Shown here in pieces: positions 25,051 through 33,945 of a stretch of 64,000 nucleotides of DNA. The DNA comes from G038396625 sp038396625 (GTDB taxonomy: Bacteria; Bacillota; Clostridia; Peptostreptococcales; Thermotaleaceae), in assembly GCA_038396625.1 (NCBI GenBank), contig CP121688.1, forward strand, positions 1,302,001 through 1,366,000, written 5' to 3'. The notes under the pieces were generated by a model. That model saw only the letters and a list, made by a program, of their open reading frames with translations. It had not been told where the DNA came from and ran no database searches. How positions within the stretch are numbered: the stretch's first letter is position 1; each line of letters opens with the position of its first letter. The translations under genes and the position numbers were made by a program.

Positions 25051-25806
25051 ATGAGTAATTTATCTCAAATTTAAAATGTAGTGCAACAATTTGATGAAGC
25101 AGCAATTGAGCATGAAAACAAAACAATAGATGCTATCGGAATTGTGGCGATAAATGATGAACAGGTGGAATTTATTGAATACAATAACTATGCTATGTTA
25201 GATTTTGTAGATAAAATTGCTAAACTAATTAGTACAAAGGTTCAAGAGCATGAAGTGCTTAAGCAAGTACGAACTTATGCAGAATTAATGACCACAGTAA
25301 TTGATAACATTAATAAAGGGATTGTAATATTAAATAAGAATTTTGTGATTATGAATATTAATAATTATTTGGTAGAAAAATTGTGGCTCACAAAACATAC
25401 ATTAAATGATCATGCTGAGGTCATTAAAACATCCTATTCTAAAATTGATGATTTTAAAAAAATATATAAATTGCAGTGGCATAAACCGGATATGGAAGGG
25501 ATTTTGTTAAAGAAGACATTAGGAATTAGCAAATATGTTTTAAAGTTTCATCCTGTTAATTTAGAGGGATTAATAGATTGGCTAAAGGAATGGACAAATG
25601 AAGTTTATCGTGTAAAAGGATTTTGTAAGATAGATGGCCAATACTATTTCATTAAAGCAGTTCAAGGCCACATTCATGCAGAAAAAATAGATCAGGAAAA
25701 GAAAGAGAATTTTCTTGTGGTATTAGGGCCAAACCGAGATGAGATTAAAAATAAAATAAAACGAAGCTGGGTTGAAAAGTTTGAAACAGAGATAGAGATT
25801 GTATAA
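25051..25806 (+). pseudogene. Chimeric remnant: sigma-54 regulator N-terminus joined to CobW C-terminal domain
   Basis: ATG 25051, with TAGGTGA upstream, reads MSNLSQI and then an in-frame TAA (25072-25074) where the related regulators appear to have Gln; the frame continues as NVVQQFDEAAIEHENK. The next 90-100 residues resemble the GAF/PAS input part of clostridial sigma-54-dependent activators (AMLDFVDKIAKLISTKVQEHE, then TTVIDNINKGIVILNKNFVIM), but the GAF core is missing. The last 75 or so residues (EVYRVKGFCKIDGQYYFIKA, KENFLVVLGPNRDEI) match the CobW C-terminal domain. No AAA+, HTH or CobW GTPase part is present. I read it as the scar of at least two deletions plus a nonsense change. 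A 241-aa protein from GTG 25081 is the alternative. Confidence 0.75.
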
Positions 25807-26075
25807 TATCAGTGATTGGTTTATCCGTTTCATTAGGGGCAAGATAGAAGTTGTAGATGGGTATTGGATATAATGAGTAGCAGAATGTAAAAAAGATATA
25901 AATCAAAGTTAAGAGAAGTGATACCTTCATAATACCTATTAAATCTTTTAGCCAACCTTTCATTTGAATGGCTATGAATTTTCAGTACATTTGGTATATA
26001 ATGTTGATAAAAGAAAGGTATTGGCATGTATTCTAAAAAATTAGAAAAACTGCTTCTGATGAAGGGGGAACAGGT

Positions 26076-27485
26076 ATGTGTGCCATGAAGCTAAAAGATT
26101 TGGAGTTAAATTATGTAGATGGAATTATGATTGTTGATGATACCGGTAAAATTGTATATTCTGTTCGTTATAATCCAAGGTTTGATGAGAATTCAGAAGA
26201 TCAGGAATATAAAAAGGTTATTAACAAAAACTTTTTAGAAGTTTATCCAAGCATTTCTGCAGAAGATAGTACAATTATTGATTGCATAAAAAAGGGTATT
26301 CCTATTTATAAAAAACAGCAAGGCTTTTATGATTATAAAGGAAGATTAATCCATTCTCAAAACCTGACGCTACCTATTATTAAGAGAGGAAAAGTACTAG
26401 GTGCGATTGAAATTACAAAGGATATTACAAATATTCAGGACCTTTCAGAGGAGTACAACCAGTTTCAACAGATCAAATCCTATGCCATAGAAAATACAAG
26501 TAAAAATAATGATATTTCTGTGCAATATTCTTTTGAGGATATTATTACGAAGAACAGGCAAATGCTTGAAAATATTCAAAGGGCAAAACTTATGGCGAAT
26601 AGTAGTTCTTCCGCATTGATTTATGGAGAAACAGGAACAGGCAAGGAATTGTTTGTACAAGCAATCCATCAGTATGGTGCAAGAAAAGAAAAACCTTTTA
26701 TTGCACAAAATTGTGCTGCATTACCAGAATCCCTATTCGAATCCATACTATTCGGGACTGTAAAGGGTGCTTTTACAGGTGCATTAGATAAACCAGGTTT
26801 GTTTGAAGTGGCTGATGGGGGAACATTGTTTTTAGATGAAATCAATTCCATGCCTATGAACTTGCAGGCAAAACTGTTAAGAGTTTTACAAGATGGCGTT
26901 GTAAGAAGAATCGGAGAGCATAAGGATAGAAAGGTAGATGTTAGAATTATAGCTGCTATGAACATAGATCCAAAGGAAGCCATTGAAAAAAAATATATAC
27001 GGAAAGATATTTTTTATCGGTTAAATGTAATGAGTATAAAATTAGTTCCTCTTAGGGAAAGAAAAGAAGACATACCATTGTTTGTGAATTATTTTATTGG
27101 AAAATATAATATAGAATTAGAAAAGAATGTTCAAGGTATTAGTCAAGAAGTTGCTACTCTTTTTCTACAGTATGATTGGCCCGGTAATGTACGAGAACTG
27201 CAGCATGTTATAGAAGGGGCTATGAATATCGTGAAATCAGAAAAAATTGAACTTGCACACCTTCCAGTTTATTTAAATGATACAAATGAAAATGCCTTCT
27301 ATTTTGAGGATACAGAAGATATCCAGCCCTTAAACGATGTAATGGGAGCTGTAGAAAAGAAAATGATTCAAAAAGCATTGCTAAAAGCCAAAGGAAATGT
27401 TTCTAAAGCTGCAAAGTTACTAAATGTACCAAGACAGACGCTGCAGTATAGAATTATTAAATACAATCTCGTAATGAATAAATAA
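26076..27485 (+). CDS. Sigma-54-dependent activator, PAS-AAA+-Fis (module 1)
   Basis: 469 aa. PAS sensor at about 10-115 (YVDGIMIVDDTGKIVYSVRY), AAA+ sigma-54 activation domain at about 155-390 and a Fis-type HTH at the C-terminus (NVSKAAKLLNVPRQTLQYRI). Walker A GETGTGKE (about 183-190), the sigma-54 contact loop GAFTGA (about 231-236) and Walker B GGTLFLDEI are intact. The layout is that of RocR-like activators that sense a small molecule through PAS. It lies just upstream of a component-B reductase operon with a -24/-12 promoter at 27667 and palindromic sites at 27534-27574, which are its likely targets. It is closely related to the regulator at 31986. Confidence 0.93.
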   Translation: MCAMKLKDLELNYVDGIMIVDDTGKIVYSVRYNPRFDENSEDQEYKKVINKNFLEVYPSISAEDSTIIDCIKKGIPIYKKQQGFYDYKGRLIHSQNLTLPIIKRGKVLGAIEITKDITNIQDLSEEYNQFQQIKSYAIENTSKNNDISVQYSFEDIITKNRQMLENIQRAKLMANSSSSALIYGETGTGKELFVQAIHQYGARKEKPFIAQNCAALPESLFESILFGTVKGAFTGALDKPGLFEVADGGTLFLDEINSMPMNLQAKLLRVLQDGVVRRIGEHKDRKVDVRIIAAMNIDPKEAIEKKYIRKDIFYRLNVMSIKLVPLRERKEDIPLFVNYFIGKYNIELEKNVQGISQEVATLFLQYDWPGNVRELQHVIEGAMNIVKSEKIELAHLPVYLNDTNENAFYFEDTEDIQPLNDVMGAVEKKMIQKALLKAKGNVSKAAKLLNVPRQTLQYRIIKYNLVMNK

Positions 27486-27490
27486 TCAAA

Positions 27491-27527
27491 AGAGAGAATC
27501 CTAATTTTAAAAAGGGTTCTTTTTTTG
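27491..27527 (+). terminator. Terminator after module 1 regulator
   Basis: GAGAATCC (27495-27502) pairs imperfectly with GGGTTCTTT, then a run of seven T. Confidence 0.5.
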
Positions 27528-27533
27528 TGAGAA

Positions 27534-27574
27534 TTGTTGAAAATTAGGCAAATCACTTGCCTAAAATTAGGCAA
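27534..27574. promoter_or_regulatory. Two adjacent 18-bp upstream activator sites (module 1)
   Basis: TTGTTGAAAATTAGGCAA (27534-27551) and TTGCCTAAAATTAGGCAA (27557-27574), 23 bases apart. The second is an 8-bp dyad around AA. Both match the sites at 33411 and 33680 near module 2. They lie 95-130 bases upstream of the -24/-12 promoter, the normal place for sigma-54 enhancer sites. Confidence 0.7.
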
Positions 27575-27666
27575 ATTAGAAAAATTTAATAAATTCAGTA
27601 ATATACAGATGATCTTTAAAAAAGGATATTACTAGGATTGGGGAAATATAAGAAGATTTTATTAGG

Positions 27667-27684
27667 TTGGCATATAATTTGCTA
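27667..27684 (+). promoter_or_regulatory. Sigma-54 (-24/-12) promoter, module 1
   Basis: TTGGCATATAATTTGCTA: TGGCAT, five bases, TTGC, matching the TGGCAC-N5-TTGC consensus with GG and GC exactly spaced. It is about 36 bases upstream of the component-B gene. Confidence 0.85.
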
Positions 27685-27719
27685 TTAATAATTGAGACGA
27701 ATAGATAGGAGGTTTCTAG

Positions 27720-29000
27720 ATGAAATTGGAGTTAAGAAAAATCAATATCAAAGATGTTCAATTTGGCAAAGCAACAAAGGTTATGGACAACATCCTGCAG
27801 ATTAACAAAGAAGAAGTCATAAGACTTTTAAAAGAAGATGACAGGATAAAAGATGTAAAAATTGATTTGGCGAAACCAGGAGAATCGATCCGAATTGTAC
27901 CAGTAAAAGACATTATTGAACCGAGAGCCAAATTAGAAGGAGAAGCATTTCCTGGAGTAGACGGCAAAATGAAAGAAGTAGGACGGGGAATAACCTATGC
28001 TTTAAAGGGGTGTACCGTTGTTACTACAGGACCCATTGTTGGATTCCAAGAAGGAATTATTGATATGTCAGGTCCTTTAACTGAATATACGCCCTTTGCA
28101 CATCTAAACAATATTGTTATACACATTATTAAGGCCGATGAAGTGGCCCCTCATGAGCACGAAGAAGCAGTGAGAATTGCAGGGGTTAAAGCAGCACATT
28201 TCATTGCAAAACAAGTGATAGATTCCACATATGATGTGGTAGAAAATTATGTTTGGGAAAACGTTTATAAAAAGGCACAAAGGTATCCGGACCTTCCTAA
28301 GGTCGTGTATGTATACCAATGTATGAGTCAAGGATTGCTGCATGATACGTATTTTTATGGCAAGGATTCAAAGAAAATATTACCCACACTAATTTCTCCA
28401 TTAGAAGTGATAGACGGAGCCATCGTAAGTGGAAACTGTGTATCACCAGGCTCTAAAACAACTACTTTCCATCATCAAAACAATGCTATTCTTCAAGAGT
28501 GTTTTAAAAGAGATGGGAAAGAAATTAATTTTATTGGGGTGGTGCTCAATCCGTTGATGACAACGTTGGAGGACAAATATAGAAATACTGCATTGACTGT
28601 TAGAATGGTTGAAATGCTTGGAGCAGATGGCGTAATTCAATCTCAAGAGGGATTTGGAAACCCCACAACAGATTTAATGATGATATGCAAAAATCTAGAA
28701 AATAAAGGAATCAAGACGGTTTTAATCAGTAATGAGGATGCAGGTGTAGATGGCAAGTCTGAGCCATTACCCGATGGGACTACAAAGGCAGATGCTATTG
28801 TATCCACTGGAAACAGCAATGCTACCATCAAACTGCCTCCAATGGAGAAGGTACTAGGAGAATTTAAAGCGATCGAACATATAACAGGTGGTTTTGTAGG
28901 CTCTATACAAGAAGATGGGGGACTAGTCATAGAGATCCATGGAATTATGGGGAGTCACAATCTTCAAGGCTATGGCAAACTAAGTGCAGTGACAATCTAG
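27720..29000 (+). CDS. Glycine/sarcosine/betaine reductase-type component B, proprotein subunit
   Basis: 426 aa. Family of GrdE/GrdG/GrdI, the proprotein subunit of substrate-specific component B of the clostridial selenoenzyme reductases. Known members are cleaved at a cysteine to form a carbonyl (pyruvoyl-type) group that binds the substrate amine; here the matching site is Asn-Cys240 in SGNCVSPGSKTTTFHHQNN. Other family signs are AKLEGEAFPGVDG and FAHLNNIVIH. ATG with GGAGGT upstream; the sigma-54 promoter is 36 bases before it. The selenoprotein partner follows at 29018. The substrate is not evident. Components A and C (GrdA, GrdC, GrdD) are not in this window and must come from elsewhere. 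Confidence 0.88.
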   Translation: MKLELRKINIKDVQFGKATKVMDNILQINKEEVIRLLKEDDRIKDVKIDLAKPGESIRIVPVKDIIEPRAKLEGEAFPGVDGKMKEVGRGITYALKGCTVVTTGPIVGFQEGIIDMSGPLTEYTPFAHLNNIVIHIIKADEVAPHEHEEAVRIAGVKAAHFIAKQVIDSTYDVVENYVWENVYKKAQRYPDLPKVVYVYQCMSQGLLHDTYFYGKDSKKILPTLISPLEVIDGAIVSGNCVSPGSKTTTFHHQNNAILQECFKRDGKEINFIGVVLNPLMTTLEDKYRNTALTVRMVEMLGADGVIQSQEGFGNPTTDLMMICKNLENKGIKTVLISNEDAGVDGKSEPLPDGTTKADAIVSTGNSNATIKLPPMEKVLGEFKAIEHITGGFVGSIQEDGGLVIEIHGIMGSHNLQGYGKLSAVTI

Positions 29001-29017
29001 AAATGGAGGGAAAGGAA

Positions 29018-30298
29018 TTGAAAAAGATCTTATTTTATACAAATCAGTTTTTTGGTCAGATTGGAGGGGAAGATCAAGCAGGAGTAGGTCCTGAATTAAG
29101 AGCAGAGGTTGTAGGGCCAGCAAATTTATTAAAAGATAAAATAAAGGATGCAGAAATTGTTGCTACGGTTATCTGTGGAGATAATTTTTATGCAGAAAAT
29201 ATGGAAAAGGCAAAAGAAATGATTTTTAAATATGTGGAAAAAATCCAGCCGGATATATTTATTGCAGGACCAGCCTTTAATGCTGGAAGATTTGGAATAG
29301 CTTGTGCAGATTTATGTGCAGCAATAGAGGTACAATTTCAAATCCCTACAATCACAGGGCTTTACATTGAAAATCCAGCAGTGGATATGTATAAAGACAA
29401 AACTTATATGATCGAAACAGGAAAATCTGCTGCATCTATGAGGAAAGCCATTACACCAATGGCGAATTTAGCAAACAAGCTTATTCATAATGAAAAAATT
29501 GGATTCCCAGAAGAAGAAGGATATATCCCAAAGGGAATACGTGTCAATGTATTCAAAGAAAAAACAGGTGCGCAGAGAGCTTTGGATATGCTCATTGCGA
29601 AAATGAATGGCAAACCTTATCAATCAGAAGTGCCTATTCCAACGTATCAATCTATCCACCCAGCTAAAGCTATTGAGACATTGAAGCATGCAAAGATTGC
29701 TATTCTTACAACGGGTGGCATTGTACCTATGGGTAATCCAGATCATCTACCAGCGGCAACAGCAAAGTTTTATAAAAAATATGATATTTCTAAAATCCAA
29801 GCTTTAAAGGAAGGGAAATATGAATCCGTTCATGCAGGCTATGATCCAGTATATGCAAACCAGGATCCCAACCGAGTTGTACCAGTAGATGTATTAAAGA
29901 AATTAGAAAGAGGAGGTGAAATTGGAAGCCTTTATGAATACTTTATTTCTACAACCGGTAATTCTACGTCTGTAGCCGATGCTACGAGGATGGGAGAGGA
30001 AATTGCTCAAGAACTAGTAAATAATGGTGTAGAAGGTGTCATTCTAACAAGTACCTGAGGTACTTGTACCCGTTGCGGCGCAACGATTGTAAAAGAAATA
30101 GAAAAGATAGGCATACCAGCAGCCCATATATGTACTGTTACCCCTATATCAAAGACGGTGGGTGCAGTGCGGATTGTAGGGGCAGTAGCTATTCCCCATC
30201 CAGTTGGAGATCCAGACTTGCCTCAGGATAAGGAAGAGGCATGTAGAGAAGAAATTATTCAAAAGGCATTAAGATTATTACAAACAGACTTTTCCTAA
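29018..30298 (+). CDS. Component B selenoprotein of glycine/sarcosine/betaine reductase type (in-frame UGA = Sec)
   Basis: 426 aa including selenocysteine. Family of GrdB/GrdF/GrdH. The frame appears to stop at TGA 30056-30058, but it continues for 79 codons to TAA 30296-30298, and the read-through gives the family active site LTST-U-GTCTRCGATIV. TGA is therefore Sec (residue 347 from TTG 29018; 352 from ATG 29003). A hairpin right after it (30071-30085) is a candidate SECIS. I prefer TTG 29018 because homologues begin KKILFYTNQFFGQIGGE and GGAGGG lies seven bases upstream; ATG 29003 is possible. With the proprotein subunit it should reductively cleave a C-N bond and pass the carboxymethyl group to GrdA. 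Confidence 0.93.
30059..30085 (+). promoter_or_regulatory. Candidate bacterial SECIS element
   Basis: Two short stems directly follow the UGA: GGTAC-TT-GTACC (30059-30070) and CGTTGC-GGC-GCAACG (30071-30085). A stem-loop within about 10-30 bases downstream of the UGA, inside the coding frame, is what SelB-dependent insertion needs. Confidence 0.6.
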
Positions 30299-30335
30299 TT
30301 CCAACAGATCAAAACTAATTTAAGGGGGAGCTTAT

Positions 30336-31745
30336 ATGGTTGACACGGTAGTACACTTTGGCTTTTTATCCATTGTACCTGCATTAATAGCTGTTATTTT
30401 GGCTTTTGTTACAAGAGAAGCTACTTTTTCCTTGTTATTTGCATGTATTGTAGGATTGTTTATAACAGGTGATGGCTTGATGGGGGTACCAGGGTTATTT
30501 GAAAATGCCTTGGGCAATGCAGATTTCATATGGGTTTTGTTAATAGAAGTGTTTATTGGAATACTCGTTGCTTTTTTTCAAAAAACGGGATCTACGCAAG
30601 AATTTGGAAGAGTAGTAGAGAAAAAAATACAATCAAGAAAAAAGGTTCAATTATTCGGATGGTTTTTAGGAATGTTTATATTCTTTAGTGATTATTTTTC
30701 ACCATTATTTACAGGACCGGTTATGAGAAATTTAACAGATAAAGCAAAAATCTCAAGAGAGAAGCTTGCCTATATTTGTGACTCAACATCAGCACCTATG
30801 TGTGTATTAGTGCCTTTCAGTGCGTGGGGTGTTTATATAGCAGGACTCCTTGTTGGTAATGGACCTATCCAAGATAATGCAATGGCAATGGATGTATTTA
30901 TGAAATCCATAGGTTTTAACTTTTATGGACTATTGGCAGTAGGAATGGTTGGTTTATTTGCAGCGGGATTAATACCAGAGTTTGGTCCAATGAAAAAAGC
31001 GGAAGAAAGGGCTTTAAAAGAAGGAAAGGTTATTGCAGATGGTGCTACACCTATGATGGGAGTAGAACTGTCTGAGATTCAACCTGCAGAGCAGATTCAA
31101 ACACCTAGATTGTTTATCAACTTTATATTACCCGTATTGATTATTATTGCAGTAGCTGTAGGAACTTATTTCGTAATGGGTTCAACGAAGACTTTAGAAG
31201 CATTTATGCTTGCAGTGTTAGTATTAGGTATTGCCTTATGGTTACAAAAAATACCGATGAAGGATATTTTTAGTACAGCAATACAAGGAATTAAAGGAGT
31301 AGTGCCAGCCATTATTATTTTAGCGCTAGCTTATAGTATCAATGCAGTAAGTAAGCAATTGGGAGCAGCGCAGTATGTAATAGAAGTAACTGAAAACTGG
31401 TTAACACCAACTTTTTTACCACTATTAGCCTTTGCATTAAGTGCATTTATATCCTTCTCTACGGGGACGTCATGGGGTACTTATGCGATCATTGTCCCCA
31501 TAGCAGTGCCACTGGCATTAGAATTTAGTGGGGGAGCTTTGAGCACATTGGTTTTTGCAACCGTAGGAGCGGTTGCAGGTGGAGGTGTATTTGGTGACCA
31601 CTGTTCACCATTATCTGACACAACGATTCTGTCTTCTTTTGGAGCTGCTAGTGACCACATAGATCATGTAAAAACGCAGCTTCCATATGCTAGTGTGGCA
31701 GCAGGAATTGGATTGATCTTATATTTACTGATAGGAATTTTTTAA
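30336..31745 (+). CDS. NhaC-family Na+/H+ antiporter-type carrier (module 1)
   Basis: 469 aa, about eleven hydrophobic segments. NhaC/ion-transporter family as judged from FSDYFSPLFTGPVMRNLTDKA, STSAPMCVLVPFSAWGVY, FSTGTSWGTYAIIVPIAVPL and GGGVFGDHCSPLSDTTILSS. Family members exchange Na+ for H+ or for organic substrates (for example malate/lactate), so this one may be a substrate carrier for the adjacent reductase and not a housekeeping antiporter. It begins 38 bases after the selenoprotein gene, with AAGGGGGAG, in the same sigma-54 operon. It is very similar over its full length to the protein at 33946. Confidence 0.88.
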   Translation: MVDTVVHFGFLSIVPALIAVILAFVTREATFSLLFACIVGLFITGDGLMGVPGLFENALGNADFIWVLLIEVFIGILVAFFQKTGSTQEFGRVVEKKIQSRKKVQLFGWFLGMFIFFSDYFSPLFTGPVMRNLTDKAKISREKLAYICDSTSAPMCVLVPFSAWGVYIAGLLVGNGPIQDNAMAMDVFMKSIGFNFYGLLAVGMVGLFAAGLIPEFGPMKKAEERALKEGKVIADGATPMMGVELSEIQPAEQIQTPRLFINFILPVLIIIAVAVGTYFVMGSTKTLEAFMLAVLVLGIALWLQKIPMKDIFSTAIQGIKGVVPAIIILALAYSINAVSKQLGAAQYVIEVTENWLTPTFLPLLAFALSAFISFSTGTSWGTYAIIVPIAVPLALEFSGGALSTLVFATVGAVAGGGVFGDHCSPLSDTTILSSFGAASDHIDHVKTQLPYASVAAGIGLILYLLIGIF

Positions 31746-31815
31746 ATTGTGTTTTAAAAGGTCAATAGGAGATTGTTTTTATCTAGATAAACTGATGCTT
31801 TTCAATTGTTTTCAT

Positions 31816-31850
31816 AAATGGATGATACGTATCATCCATTTATTTTTTAT
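31816..31850 (+). terminator. Perfect-palindrome terminator of module 1 operon
   Basis: A 26-base perfect palindrome, AAATGGATGATAC plus its complement (31816-31841), followed by ATTTTTTATT. Confidence 0.85.
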
Positions 31851-31985
31851 TAGATACGATATACATATAAAATTTAAGGTGATAAAATAGATCATATATA
31901 GGATGAAGTCTTTATTGTTTTAGGAAATAGCACTGTCAAAAAATATCTAAGAAAAAGAAGAATTTTATAAAAGGGGGAAGCATAC

Positions 31986-33383
31986 ATGACTGCGAAAAAA
32001 CTGAAACGTATGGATGTAGATTATGTAGATGCTATATTAATTGTAGATAACAAAGGAAAAATTGTATATTCTGCTCGTTACAATCCCCGATTTGATGAAG
32101 ATTTTTATAATAAAATAATCAATACAAATTATTTGGAAGCTTATCCTACTTTGGCTTCAGAAGAAAGCACGATTACCCAATGCTTGGCCCAGGGTGCTCC
32201 TGTATATAAAAATAATCAAGTATTTTATGATTATGCAGGAAGATTATTTAACACGCAAAATCTCACAATACCCATTATACAAAGTGGTAAAGTTTTAGGA
32301 GCTGTAGAGCTTTCAAAGGATATAACCCGTATACAGGATTTGTCTGAAAAACATAAAAAAGTACAGTCAGTAGAAGCTTATCTTATAAAAAATGCAAATC
32401 ATAATAGGAAGTACTCTAATGCAAAATTTAGGTTTGAAGATATTATTACCCAAAACAGAGAAATGCTTGAGAATATAAATAAAGCAAAATTAATAGCAGA
32501 TAGTCCTTCTTCTGTATTGATATACGGAGAAACAGGAACAGGAAAAGAATTGTTTGTGCAATCTATACATAATCAAAGTTCAAGAAGGAGTATGCCATTT
32601 ATTGCTCAAAATTGTGCTGCTTTACCAGAAACCTTATTTGAATCTATACTATTTGGGTGTGTGAAAGGTGCATTTACAGGAGCTGAAGATAAACAAGGCT
32701 TATTTGAGATTGCTGATGGAGGAACTTTATTTTTAGATGAGATTAATTCCATGTCGATGAATTTGCAGGCAAAATTATTGAGGGTATTGCAGGACGGGGT
32801 TGTTAGGCGAATAGGAGATGCCAAAGATAGGAAGGTTGACGTACGGATTATTGCAGCAATGAATATGGAGCCCATGGATGCCATCAACAAGAGATACATT
32901 CGAGAAGATATCTTTTATCGTTTGAGTGTTACTAGCATTAAGTTAACACCTTTACGAAAAAGGAAAGAAGATATACCTTTATTTGTTGATTATTTTATCA
33001 AAAAATATAATACAGTGTTAAAAAAGCGGGTAAAGGGAATTAGTAAAGAGGTTGAAACACTTTTTTATATATATCATTGGCCTGGAAATGTAAGGGAGTT
33101 ACAACATGTAATTGAAGGGGCGATGAATATTGTAAAAGGGGGGAATATTGAAATGAAACATCTTCCTGTATATCTAAGTGAGACTGCAGAAAACGTAAGT
33201 TTTTATGAAGAAATAGAGGACATACAGCCTTTAAATGAAGTGGTAGAAGTGGTAGAGAAAAAAATGATTTTAAAAGCACTAGAAAAAGCTGGAGGCAATG
33301 TTTCAAAGGCGGGAAAATTATTAAATCTTCCTAGACAAACCCTACAATATAAAATTACAAAATACAAAATTGAAATAGAATAA
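31986..33383 (+). CDS. Sigma-54-dependent activator, PAS-AAA+-Fis (module 2)
   Basis: 465 aa. Same architecture as the regulator at 26076, and aligned with it end to end: PAS (YVDAILIVDNKGKIVYSARY), AAA+ with GETGTGKE (about 181-188), GAFTGA (about 229-234), GGTLFLDEI, and the Fis-type HTH NVSKAGKLLNLPRQTLQYKI. The two differ most in the PAS-AAA+ linker and the C-terminal acidic stretch, so they probably sense the same or related ligands. ATG with AAGGGGGA upstream. Likely targets are the sites at 33411 and 33680 and the -24/-12 promoter at 33780 before the second NhaC gene. Confidence 0.93.
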   Translation: MTAKKLKRMDVDYVDAILIVDNKGKIVYSARYNPRFDEDFYNKIINTNYLEAYPTLASEESTITQCLAQGAPVYKNNQVFYDYAGRLFNTQNLTIPIIQSGKVLGAVELSKDITRIQDLSEKHKKVQSVEAYLIKNANHNRKYSNAKFRFEDIITQNREMLENINKAKLIADSPSSVLIYGETGTGKELFVQSIHNQSSRRSMPFIAQNCAALPETLFESILFGCVKGAFTGAEDKQGLFEIADGGTLFLDEINSMSMNLQAKLLRVLQDGVVRRIGDAKDRKVDVRIIAAMNMEPMDAINKRYIREDIFYRLSVTSIKLTPLRKRKEDIPLFVDYFIKKYNTVLKKRVKGISKEVETLFYIYHWPGNVRELQHVIEGAMNIVKGGNIEMKHLPVYLSETAENVSFYEEIEDIQPLNEVVEVVEKKMILKALEKAGGNVSKAGKLLNLPRQTLQYKITKYKIEIE

Positions 33384-33410
33384 ATAAAAAATGCTAATTA
33401 TCCGTAAAAA

Positions 33411-33428
33411 TTGCTGAAAATTCAGCAA
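33411..33428. promoter_or_regulatory. Distal upstream activator site (module 2)
   Basis: TTGCTGAAAATTCAGCAA: a near-perfect dyad (8-bp arms around AA) 28 bases after the module 2 regulator gene and about 370 bases upstream of the -24/-12 promoter. It matches the sites at 27534, 27557 and 33680. Confidence 0.6.
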
Positions 33429-33529
33429 AATAAAAAATGATAAATAAATTTTATCATTTTTTATTTTGCACGTTTTTAAAATCTTTCATTCCTTGATGAA
33501 AACGAATTGCTAAAAATATAAAGTGAATT

Positions 33530-33570
33530 TTAATTCAGATGGAGTTTTAATGCCATCTGAATTTTAGTTT
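33530..33570 (+). terminator. Hairpin in the module 2 intergenic region
   Basis: AATTCAGATGG (33532-33542) pairs with CCATCTGAATT (33553-33563), 10-base loop, followed by TTAGTTTT. Probably the terminator of the regulator transcript. Confidence 0.65.
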
Positions 33571-33573
33571 TGC

Positions 33574-33624
33574 AAGTGCCCTTTAGGGTAAAGTGCCCTT
33601 TAGGGTAAAGTGCCCTTTAGGGTA
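33574..33624. repeat. Three perfect tandem copies of a 17-bp unit
   Basis: Unit AAGTGCCCTTTAGGGTA at 33574-33590, 33591-33607 and 33608-33624, all identical. Each unit has a CCCT/AGGG dyad. They lie between the two activator sites of module 2, upstream of the sigma-54 promoter. It could be a clustered protein-binding site or a recent slippage expansion. Confidence 0.9.
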
Positions 33625-33679
33625 AATCTATCTAAGAGGAGTATAATCTTTATGTTGTGCTAGGAGGAATATGAAGCGT

Positions 33680-33697
33680 TTGCTGGAAATTAGGCAA
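33680..33697. promoter_or_regulatory. Proximal upstream activator site (module 2)
   Basis: TTGCTGGAAATTAGGCAA, 15 of 18 identical to the site at 33411 and of the same dyad form as the module 1 sites; about 100 bases upstream of the -24/-12 promoter. Confidence 0.65.
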
Positions 33698-33779
33698 AAA
33701 AGTGTGGATATATACATGTTTTAAACACGATAGATAAGCTAAACTCACTGTATTGAGGAGTTAACTGCCTTATATCAAG

Positions 33780-33797
33780 TTGGCATAAGATTTGCTA
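33780..33797 (+). promoter_or_regulatory. Sigma-54 (-24/-12) promoter, module 2
   Basis: TTGGCATAAGATTTGCTA: TGGCAT-N5-TTGC, the same spacing as the module 1 promoter and 14 of 18 or better identical to it. It lies about 150 bases before the second NhaC gene. Confidence 0.82.
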
Positions 33798-33945
33798 ATT
33801 TAAAAATAAGAAATCGATTTCTTTAGTAATTTTGTATAAAAATTATTTTTAATGAAAGGAGGAGAAAAATAAAAACAAGTAAAGTCTTATAAAAGGGATC
33901 ATATAGCAAATGTTTTAGATCAAATTGAAAAAGGAGGAGCTATAA

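Noticed and set aside
25745..25963. A 72-aa minus-strand ORF with one hydrophobic segment
   Set aside because: No ribosome site before the ATG, and it runs into the CobW remnant on the other strand.
30056..30058. TGA as the true end of the component-B gene
   Set aside because: The reading frame continues with the conserved family active-site motif and 79 further codons; a selenocysteine codon explains it better.
33574..33624. The 17-bp tandem repeat as a small CRISPR
   Set aside because: The units are directly adjacent with no spacers.
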